NCBI GenBank assembly: GCA_902780495.1
Contig: CACZFM010000004.1
Location: forward strand, 93,315-157,314
Length of the DNA stretch: 64,000 nucleotides
Source: an uncultured Bacteroidales bacterium
Lineage (GTDB): Bacteria > Bacteroidota > Bacteroidia > Bacteroidales > Paludibacteraceae
Direction of reading: 5' to 3'
Shown here piece after piece: positions 45,402-51,994 of the stretch. A model generated the notes under the pieces. It had not been told where the DNA came from, searched no databases, and saw only the letters and a program-made list of their open reading frames with translations. Numbering within the stretch: position 1 is the stretch's first letter; every line of letters begins with the position of its first letter. Made by a program: the position numbers and the translations under genes.

Positions 45402-45842
45402 ATGCATCTTGTTGCCAACAACATACTGATACCGCAATTCGCAGCTTTGCTTCGGGAAGGCAAACGTGTGGAGTTCACCCCTACGGGGGTGAGTATGCGT
45501 CCTTTCATTGAGGGCGGGCGCGATGTGGTTGTGTTGCAGAAACGGCAGGATGTGAGGGTGGGGGATGTATGCCTTGTGCAGCTGTCGGAAACGGCTTTTG
45601 TGTTGCACCGTGTCATCGGGCTGGACGGCGATTCGGTCACCCTTATGGGCGATGGCAATTGCAGCGGTCTGGAGCATTGTTCGCGCGAGGACATTCTCGG
45701 AACGGTCGTTTCTGTGCGGTCACCGCGGGGCATCCCTAAGCCGCTTACGCGCGGGTGGTGTTGGCGTCACATCTTTCGGCCGCGGTGGTTCTGGCTTAAA
45801 GTCTATAGGCATACGCTGTTAAAACTCTATGTAAAACAATAA
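45402..45842 (+). CDS. S24/S26-family peptidase-like protein
   Basis: 146 residues with the signal-peptidase/LexA core: catalytic Ser in TPTGVSMRPFIEGG, then GDVCLVQLSE and FVLHRVIGLDGDSVTLMGDG. His stands where the bacterial enzymes have the general-base Lys, as in the Ser-His (SipW/archaeal) class. There is no obvious membrane helix; the C-terminus is basic and Trp-rich (RGWCWRHIFRPRWFW). First gene of a cassette with PqqD-like and HPr-kinase-like genes. Confidence 0.8.
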   Translation: MHLVANNILIPQFAALLREGKRVEFTPTGVSMRPFIEGGRDVVVLQKRQDVRVGDVCLVQLSETAFVLHRVIGLDGDSVTLMGDGNCSGLEHCSREDILGTVVSVRSPRGIPKPLTRGWCWRHIFRPRWFWLKVYRHTLLKLYVKQ

Positions 45843-45857
45843 TATACACTTCTTACC

Positions 45858-46127
45858 ATGAAAATCAAATCCGGCTTCCGTCTCCGTCCGTTGGGCAATG
45901 AGTTCATTCTTGTCGGCGAGGGGATTGAGCAAATCAATTTCAATAAGATGATTACCATGAACGAAACGGCTGCCTACCTCTGGCGTAAGGCGGCTGAGGT
46001 ATCGTTCTTTGATGAAAAGATGCTGGCCACATGGCTGACGGACGAATACGATGTCTCGTTAGACCAGGCTTTACAGGACACCGCAAACACACTTTCCTCA
46101 TGGCAGAACGCAGGTATTATCGAGTAG
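45858..46127 (+). CDS. PqqD-like peptide-binding protein
   Basis: 89 residues of the PqqD/RRE fold: KSGFRLRPLGNEFILVGEG, then the family pattern MNETAAYLWRKA and a helical end with WLTDEYDVSLDQALQD. PqqD-like proteins bind leader peptides for modifying enzymes. The end overlaps the kinase-like gene by 28 bases. No precursor peptide gene is visible next to it. Confidence 0.85.
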   Translation: MKIKSGFRLRPLGNEFILVGEGIEQINFNKMITMNETAAYLWRKAAEVSFFDEKMLATWLTDEYDVSLDQALQDTANTLSSWQNAGIIE

Positions 46128-47017
46128 CCGGACACGTCTTCTCGCTGGAGACGGAGTCGCATCGCTTTGCAGGGGCGGATAACTATGCGCCTTTCCGTAT
46201 TGCTGATGACGCGGTCAGGGACGATGAGTTCCGCTTTGCGTTGAAGACGGAGGTCTTGCCCGAACTGGCTCTGCCTGAATTGGGTGCCCCGTTCTTTGTC
46301 GATTCGTCCGATGATGATATGCCGCGTATCGAAGTCTATCGCATGGAGAATGAATGGATTTTCCGCGTGGCGGTTTATAAGAACACACCTGTTGTCTGTG
46401 TCATGCGTATGGCGCATGATTTCCGTTCGGTCGTTTTGCAGACCACGGAGCGCCATTTCACATTTGCGCTCAATAATGCGGCAATGCTCTCTTATGCTTT
46501 TTCTACCGCACCCTATCTCACTTTGGAGATGCATGCGGCGGTTATCGTCCGTCACGGCATGGCGCAACTCTTCCTTGGCAAGTCGGGCACCGGCAAATCC
46601 ACCCACGCACGCTTGTGGTTGCAGGCCTTCCCGTCGGCATGGCTGCTCAATGACGATAATCCCATCCTTCGCCTGCATCCGATTGTGTCCGACAACGGGA
46701 CAACGACGCACGAACTGCGTGTCTACGGCTCGCCTTGGAGTGGCAAAACGCCCTGTTATAAGAACGCTTCTGCTCCCGTTGTGGCTATCGTCAAACTCTC
46801 GCAGGCTCCGCACAACGAGATGCGGCCTTTGCGCTTGCCGGAGGCGTATGCCTATGTCCTTTCGTCCGCCAGTGGCCTGAAAATCATTCCCGAGATGATG
46901 GACGCACTCTATACTACTATTGCCCAAACCGTACAGACGGTGCCGATGTATCAATTGGACTGCCTGCCCGATACGGCGGCGGCTCAACTTTGTCAATCCA
47001 CTATTTACAATCGCTGA
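46100..47017 (+). CDS. HPr-kinase-related protein (HprK-like P-loop)
   Basis: 305 residues. A long N-terminal part is followed by Walker A LFLGKSGTGKSTHARLW and NDDNPILRL, the pattern of HPr kinase C-terminal domains, and GSPWSGKTPCYKN. Proteins of this type pair with PqqD-like proteins and act on peptides or small molecules rather than HPr. I start at the ATG at 46100 (MAERRYYRVAG), inside the PqqD-like gene; the frame is open from 46031 but the extra part lies out of frame over PqqD. Confidence 0.8.
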   Translation: MAERRYYRVAGHVFSLETESHRFAGADNYAPFRIADDAVRDDEFRFALKTEVLPELALPELGAPFFVDSSDDDMPRIEVYRMENEWIFRVAVYKNTPVVCVMRMAHDFRSVVLQTTERHFTFALNNAAMLSYAFSTAPYLTLEMHAAVIVRHGMAQLFLGKSGTGKSTHARLWLQAFPSAWLLNDDNPILRLHPIVSDNGTTTHELRVYGSPWSGKTPCYKNASAPVVAIVKLSQAPHNEMRPLRLPEAYAYVLSSASGLKIIPEMMDALYTTIAQTVQTVPMYQLDCLPDTAAAQLCQSTIYNR

Positions 47018-47028
47018 TTTCCTGTCCT

Positions 47029-47892
47029 ATGTTCTATAAGTCCTCTGTCCCTTCTCCGCGTGAAGAACGTCCGTTCCGCGAACGCACTGCGCATACACGC
47101 CCTGCTGCATCCCGCAAAAACTATGAGGTGCATCGCCCGAAAGAGTCTGAAATGATTTTCGGTATCCGTGCCGTGTTGGAGGCATTGGACGCGGGCAAAA
47201 CGGTGGATAAGATTCTCTTGCGCCGCGATATGTCTTCGTCGTTGGGACGCGAACTCATCGACAAACTGGCTGCCCTCTCGCAGGAAGGAGTGGGGGATGG
47301 CATTATCCAGCGTGTACCGGTGGAGAAACTTAATCAGTACACCGACAAGAACCATCAGGGTGTGATTGCTTTCCTTTCGCCTGTTGAGTTTCATAGTCTG
47401 GATGAGGTGGTGCGTTCTGCTTTCGAGCGTGGAGAGACGCCCCTTTTGATGGTGTTGGATGGCATCACCGATGTGCGCAATTTCGGGGCAATAGCCCGCA
47501 CTTGTTCGTGTGCAGGCGTACATGCTTTGGTCATTGGCAGCAAGGGCAGTGCCTCTGTCAATGGCGATGCGGTCAAGACCAGTGCCGGCGCACTTCATTC
47601 TTTGCCCTTGTGCAAGGTGGACAATCTGCAGAACGCGTTGCAGTATCTTCGCGACTCCGGTGTGCAGGTGGTGGCGGCAACGGAACATGCGGTGAAGAAC
47701 TACACGCAGACGGATTTCTCGCAGCCTACGGCTATTGTCATGGGCAGTGAGGACAAGGGTATTTATCCGGATAATCTGCGTCTTTGTTCCGAGCAGGTGC
47801 GTATCCCTATGGCGGGTACGATTGAGAGTTTGAATGTCTCGGTGGCTGCAGGTGTGATGTTATACGAAGCCGTCCGCCAGCGCAATCTTTGA
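47029..47892 (+). CDS. TrmH/SpoU-family 23S rRNA 2'-O-ribose methyltransferase
   Basis: 288 residues. The substrate-binding domain starts at MIFGIRAVLEALDAG, then the SPOUT knot: LDGITDVRNFGAIARTCSCAG (motif 1), IVMGSEDKGI (motif 2) and IPMAGTIESLNVSVAAGVMLYEAVRQ (motif 3). Resembles RlmB. The basic N-terminal ~40 residues are not conserved, and starts at 46990 or 47152 are possible. Last gene of the rightward run from 29343. Confidence 0.92.
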   Translation: MFYKSSVPSPREERPFRERTAHTRPAASRKNYEVHRPKESEMIFGIRAVLEALDAGKTVDKILLRRDMSSSLGRELIDKLAALSQEGVGDGIIQRVPVEKLNQYTDKNHQGVIAFLSPVEFHSLDEVVRSAFERGETPLLMVLDGITDVRNFGAIARTCSCAGVHALVIGSKGSASVNGDAVKTSAGALHSLPLCKVDNLQNALQYLRDSGVQVVAATEHAVKNYTQTDFSQPTAIVMGSEDKGIYPDNLRLCSEQVRIPMAGTIESLNVSVAAGVMLYEAVRQRNL

Positions 47893-47926
47893 CCTTCTGC
47901 TCACTTTCCGTCCCCGTATCTCCACC

Positions 47927-47990
47927 ATACCCTTAGCATACCCTTACCATACCCTTGGCAAGAAAAAACATATCCCTACCTATCCCTACC
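47927..47990. repeat. Short tandem arrays, 11-base then 10-base units
   Basis: Three copies of ATACCCTTA(G/C)C-type 11-mers (47927-47959) followed by two copies of TATCCCTACC (47971-47990). They lie between the rRNA methyltransferase and the AAA ATPase promoter, like the 11-mer array at 18266. Confidence 0.85.
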
Positions 47991-48091
47991 TAGTTCGACC
48001 GGAACCGAAGTTCGACTAGTCAAACTATAACACTAGTCTCGCTATTCTAATAATAAATCTCCGCAAAAAATCTGATTTTTTGCCCCAAACA

Positions 48092-48123
48092 TTTGGTCAG
48101 TTCAAAAAAAAGCATTATCTTTG
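48092..48123 (+). promoter_or_regulatory. Promoter of the AAA ATPase gene
   Basis: TTTG (48092-48095), 20 bases, TATCTTTG (48116-48123). A ~44-base block around it recurs at 49507-49550 with only one or two changes. Confidence 0.82.
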
Positions 48124-48133
48124 CACCCGAATT

Positions 48134-48219
48134 TGTGCTCAATGCGAAAAGCACATGGGTTAATATTGTGCTCAATGCGAAAAGCACAAAACGAAGAATT
48201 ATGCTCAATTGGAAAAGCA
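48134..48219 (+). repeat. Three tandem hairpin units at a 33-base period in the ATPase leader
   Basis: Two identical 22-base inverted repeats (48134-48155, 48167-48188; arms TGTGCT/AGCACA around CAATGCGAAA) and a degenerate third (48201-48219; TGCT/AGCA) ending just at the ATG. The 33-base period is 11 codons; the frame is open through them (repeating LCSMRKA), but the transcription start is expected near 48130. Confidence 0.8.
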
Positions 48220-49425
48220 ATGAAAAATTTAATTGACAAGTACGCGCGTTATTACAAACAGACGCCAATGACTATTATCCGCCAATGTGCTACTGAAATA
48301 AATTGGGATGTACCATTATTGGCGTTACGAGGTCCTAAAGGTGTGGGAAAAAGCACAATGATGTTGCAATATATTCGACAGCACTATTCTATTGCCGATA
48401 GATCCGCACTTTATTGCACGTGTGATGGTGCGTACTTTGCTTCGCATACTTTGTGGGATTTGGCAGAGCAGTTCTACAAGAATGGGGGTAAACATTTGTT
48501 TATAGACGAGATACATAAATATCCCAATTGGAGTCGTGAGATCAAAGAAATTTTTGATTGCTTTCACGACATGCGTCTTGTCATAAGCGGAAGTTCATTA
48601 CTTAGTATGCAGCAGGGAGATGCTGATTTGAGTAGACGTTGCGTCAACCACGACATACAAGGTCTGAGTTTTAGGGAGTTTCTGCGCTTTTACAAGAATA
48701 TTGATATTCCTAAATACACATTAGAACAAATATTGGAGAATCCGTGGGTGTTGGCAGAGCAAGTAACGAATCAATGTCGCCCGATAGCTTGTTTCAATGA
48801 GTATCTTCGGTATGGATACTATCCTTATTACATGCAATTGAAGAATCCTGTTGATTATTATTCTACAATAGAGACTTTGGTCAATCGTATTATTGATGAC
48901 GAATTGCCGCGTATCTGTAAGGTTTCTGTAGAGAACACAAGGAAGATGATGGCATTGGTTAGTATATTAGCCAATTCTGTACCATATGATATTGATATCA
49001 AGCGCTTGTCTATACAAAGCGGCTTACAAAGAAACACAATTATAGAGTATCTTAATCATTTGGATAAGGCCAAGATTCTTCGGCTGGTATATTCCGATTA
49101 TGTGAATGCCAAGAAAATGCAGAAACCGGACAAGGTGCTCTTGGATAACAGCAACATGCTTTATGCTTTAGCTGCACAAGAACCTAATATCGGCACTGTC
49201 CGCGAGTGTTTTGCTGCCAATCAATTATCGTTCAATCATTTGGTGGAATATGGTAAGCATCACGGGGACTTTAAGATAGATGGCAAGTACACATTGGAAG
49301 TAGGAGGTGCGGATAAGGACTACGAACAAATAGCTGATTTGCCCGATTCTTACATCCTTGCCGATGATATGGAGTTTCCGTATGGTCACAAACTGCCATT
49401 GTGGATTATCGGTTTCTTGTATTGA
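48220..49425 (+). CDS. AAA_14/DUF4143 ATPase
   Basis: 401 residues from the ATG at 48220. Walker A is GPKGVGKSTMM, Walker B LFIDEIHKYPNW, sensor region LVISGSSLLSM. The C-terminal DUF4143 part has a nuclease-like end (YTLEVGGADKDYEQIAD). This is a widespread, horizontally mobile family of unknown role, very numerous in Bacteroidales. The frame is open to 48121, but those codons lie in the promoter and hairpin repeats, so I do not include them. Confidence 0.9.
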   Translation: MKNLIDKYARYYKQTPMTIIRQCATEINWDVPLLALRGPKGVGKSTMMLQYIRQHYSIADRSALYCTCDGAYFASHTLWDLAEQFYKNGGKHLFIDEIHKYPNWSREIKEIFDCFHDMRLVISGSSLLSMQQGDADLSRRCVNHDIQGLSFREFLRFYKNIDIPKYTLEQILENPWVLAEQVTNQCRPIACFNEYLRYGYYPYYMQLKNPVDYYSTIETLVNRIIDDELPRICKVSVENTRKMMALVSILANSVPYDIDIKRLSIQSGLQRNTIIEYLNHLDKAKILRLVYSDYVNAKKMQKPDKVLLDNSNMLYALAAQEPNIGTVRECFAANQLSFNHLVEYGKHHGDFKIDGKYTLEVGGADKDYEQIADLPDSYILADDMEFPYGHKLPLWIIGFLY

Positions 49426-49507
49426 CAACTCCAAATCTCTGATTTTTCTTATCCTACGGAACGATTATTTGAAATTTTCTTGCACGGCGCAAAAAAATCA
49501 TAAAATA

Positions 49508-49539
49508 TTTGGTCAGTTCGAAAAAAAGCATTATCTTTG
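49508..49539 (+). promoter_or_regulatory. Promoter of the vWA-tubulin-protease operon
   Basis: TTTG (49508-49511), 20 bases, TATCTTTG (49532-49539), followed by CACCCGAA. It looks like a copy of the promoter at 48092 and a diverged copy of that at 18103-18134. Confidence 0.82.
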
Positions 49540-49545
49540 CACCCG

Positions 49546-49898
49546 AATTCTACGCTGGAGGGAAATGTCTCTTGTGAAACAGGGTGGATTTTAGACATAT
49601 TGAGTAGCGTTTATTGACGCTTTGTGTTTGGTAATCAGGAACTTCGCAACTTTCGGATTTACAGTCAAATCAAAGTAACCAATAGATGCCTATGGGTGTG
49701 ACAACGCACTCGCTTTGCTGTATTTTAGCAAAGCGGTTTGTCATATCGGCGTAGGTTTCCTGTTGTTTATTGACTGTATAGGCAATGCGAAGGCCTCTGA
49801 TTGCGAATAAACAATGAGAGGTCTGCGCTTTCTTTATGTGTGCGAAGCGCATTGGCTCACAAACAAAGTAAGTAATACAAATAACAAATCATAATACT
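49546..49898 (+). ncRNA. Structured leader RNA, copy 2 (candidate cis-regulatory element)
   Basis: ~350 bases before the vWA gene ATG. Helices in order: ATGTCT/AGACAT (49565-49570, 49593-49598); AGCGT/ACGCT (49606-49610, 49617-49621); outer TGACAA/TTGTCA (49699-49704, 49738-49743) enclosing CGCTTTGCT/AGCAAAGCG (49711-49719, 49727-49735) with loop GTATTTT; TTGTTTATT/AATAAACAA (49763-49771, 49806-49814) enclosing AGGC/GCCT (49780-49796); TGCGCTT/AAGCGCA near 49817-49845. Conserved blocks GATGCCTATGGGTGTG (49685-49700) and CGGCGT match copy 1. A 7-base alternative pair GGCCTCT/AGAGGTC would compete with the AATAAACAA helix. A reverse-strand frame across it is not considered a gene. Confidence 0.75.
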
Positions 49899-50996
49899 AT
49901 GAAACACAAATTATTATTCCTTTTCTCGCTAATAGTGCTGTTCTCTGTACTATCGTTTGCGCAAGAGGCGCCGTACCATCGTGTTGTTTATTTATGGGAT
50001 GTGACATATTCTACTCATGGTGGGTATATGGGAGGCAAAACTGCTAAGCATGTAATGGTTGCTGGAGAACCTATGAAAATAGAACAATATAATTCTAAAT
50101 ATGATATTTATGATAAATTGGTGGATGCACTTATCGAATGTATAAAACTTCAAAATCCGGAATCTGAAATTATTGTTGTCCCCTTTAATGATAAGGTTTT
50201 AGTTGATTCTATATGGAGAGAAAGGGGAACTATAAATGGTAAACAAATTTTAGAAAAACATATTAGAGGTTTTCGCAATCAAGAACAAGTAAAGACTAAT
50301 ATTCATGACGCATTTGAGTATGCAAAAGAGCATTTGTTTACTCCACAAGCAAAGTATTATAGTGAACTATTTATATTTACGGACGGTGGGCATTCTGATA
50401 ATTGTCCGCCGATTCCTTCGCGCGCGACATTTCACAAGATGTTGCGTAATTGGTGTTCTTTTGCCGAACCTAATAGCGTAAAAGGGTATTATTTTTTGCT
50501 AACAGATTATGTTTATAGAGAAGATCCTGAATTAGAAAATATACTGAAAACCAGTTCTTGTATAATTCCAATATTTGGTATTCCGACAGGAGGTTTTGTT
50601 CCTCCAGTAAACCAGTTTACGATTAAGGGCGATCAATTGATTAATCTTAAGGATCAGTATAATCAGCCGGTTAAACTGAGTGTTGCTCTCAATGATATTA
50701 ATCGACCGATTCAAGGTACTGAGAAAGTGCATATCTATGCGACGGCGAACCCTTATTTTGATGTTGATGAGACGGTTACAATTGATGGAAAGGCGACAAT
50801 AGAGGTCACGCCGAAACCCAAGTATGAACTGGGTGAGTTGCAAAAACAATTACCTGTTGATGAAAACTATGTTATAACATTGAATTTTGAGCAACTTAAA
50901 GGAGAAAGTCCGGTTAATGAACTGGTCAATAGATCTTGCGAATTGCGGTATGTCAATAAAAGGCAAAAAACACTGACAATAACTATTAAACAATGA
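49899..50996 (+). CDS. Secreted vWA-domain protein
   Basis: 365 residues with signal peptide (FSLIVLFSVLSFAQ). The vWA domain (about residues 25-220) is in normal order: MIDAS-like YLWDVTYSTHGG (D-x-T-x-S), the VKTNIHDAFEYA threonine loop and LFIFTDGGHSD. A beta-rich Ig-like domain fills residues ~225-365 (KVHIYATANPYFDVDETV). It probably binds a protein ligand in the periplasm or at the surface. First gene of a tight operon; its end overlaps the next start by 4 bases. Confidence 0.85.
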   Translation: MKHKLLFLFSLIVLFSVLSFAQEAPYHRVVYLWDVTYSTHGGYMGGKTAKHVMVAGEPMKIEQYNSKYDIYDKLVDALIECIKLQNPESEIIVVPFNDKVLVDSIWRERGTINGKQILEKHIRGFRNQEQVKTNIHDAFEYAKEHLFTPQAKYYSELFIFTDGGHSDNCPPIPSRATFHKMLRNWCSFAEPNSVKGYYFLLTDYVYREDPELENILKTSSCIIPIFGIPTGGFVPPVNQFTIKGDQLINLKDQYNQPVKLSVALNDINRPIQGTEKVHIYATANPYFDVDETVTIDGKATIEVTPKPKYELGELQKQLPVDENYVITLNFEQLKGESPVNELVNRSCELRYVNKRQKTLTITIKQ

Positions 50997-51967
50997 TTTC
51001 TATGAAGAAGTTTATCAATATCTGTTTTGTGGCCGCCATGGCTGTCTGCCTTTCATCTTGTGGTTCTAATGAGGGGCAAGGGTATTATATCGGAAAATCA
51101 AAAGGGTATTCGGATTTTCTGTGGAAAAAGTTTGATTGGAACAAGGTGGAGTTACCAACACAATCACTCCAATTGGATATGGGAGAGTTGCATTTCACGC
51201 AGCCGATAAAACTTCAAGTTGTATATTTGGATGAAAACGGCAATTATTTGCCGGTAAATAGTTCGAAGGGTCGGCATATTACGGTTCTTCAAAATGGCAA
51301 AGCTTTAGAAGGAAGTGATATTGTCATCCGCCCCGTAGATAAAAATCTCGATTTGCAATTCCGTTTTAATAAAGTAGCGAATCCTGGTACATATAGGTTA
51401 TTTTTGAAAATCCTTGATTGTGGTGATTTGGATCAGATCAACGGAGAGGAGGCTAAGGCGGGGCATGTTATTGGTACGGGACTGGAATGGCAAGTCAAGT
51501 ATGAATATGGTTTAAATCCATTGCTAATAGGATTAATATGGTTGTGTATTATTATTGTAGCCATATTAGTTCTTTGGTTTGCTCTTTTGCGTTGGATTAT
51601 TTTTCCGACCTTCGCTTTTGACAATCTTCAAGTTACTTATTTTGACGGCGAGGTTCGTAAGGGGCGCGAAGATTGTACCTTGCATGGCGCGCGAAAGATT
51701 ATTTGCTCAGCCTCCCCTAATTCTCAAAGCGGATTGAATAAATTGATCTGTGGTCGCATAGAGTATTTGACCAATCCGTTCTGGGCGACCACAGTAGAGA
51801 TGACTCCATGCGGTTCCGACGGTATTGCTGTAAATGAAGATTTGAAAGCAGGTGAGGCTGCTACTTATCGTATGACGGCAATGATTACTGCACAAAACGG
51901 TCCAAGAAGACCATTTGTCGTAAAACGCACTAAATCTGAATGGGTGGCTAATATTTCAATAGGATAA
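50993..51967 (+). CDS. Lipoprotein-like membrane protein, unknown family
   Basis: 324 residues. N-terminal lipobox (AAMAVCLSSCGSN), a beta-rich exported domain with LDMGELHFTQPIKLQVVYLDENGNYLP, one long hydrophobic helix at about residues 174-205 (LLIGLIWLCIIIVAILVLWF), and a cytoplasmic-side beta domain (~210-324). It could link the exported vWA protein to the cytoplasmic tubulin-like protein. The ATG at 51002 (MKKFINICF) is an alternative start. I do not recognise the family. Confidence 0.75.
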   Translation: MISMKKFINICFVAAMAVCLSSCGSNEGQGYYIGKSKGYSDFLWKKFDWNKVELPTQSLQLDMGELHFTQPIKLQVVYLDENGNYLPVNSSKGRHITVLQNGKALEGSDIVIRPVDKNLDLQFRFNKVANPGTYRLFLKILDCGDLDQINGEEAKAGHVIGTGLEWQVKYEYGLNPLLIGLIWLCIIIVAILVLWFALLRWIIFPTFAFDNLQVTYFDGEVRKGREDCTLHGARKIICSASPNSQSGLNKLICGRIEYLTNPFWATTVEMTPCGSDGIAVNEDLKAGEAATYRMTAMITAQNGPRRPFVVKRTKSEWVANISIG

Positions 51968-51994
51968 TTAATTAACTAAAAAGATATAATTACT

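Noticed and set aside
48121..48219. N-terminal extension of the AAA ATPase with LCSMRKA repeats
   Set aside because: The first codon lies inside the -7 promoter box, and the codons are the tandem hairpins read in frame.
48134..48219. Possible short CRISPR array
   Set aside because: Only three units, each an inverted repeat, with 11-base gaps rather than unique ~30-base spacers, and no cas genes.
49670..49852. Reverse frame of 60 codons opposite the vWA leader
   Set aside because: The region is better explained by conserved RNA helices on the forward strand; antisense openness follows from the palindromes.
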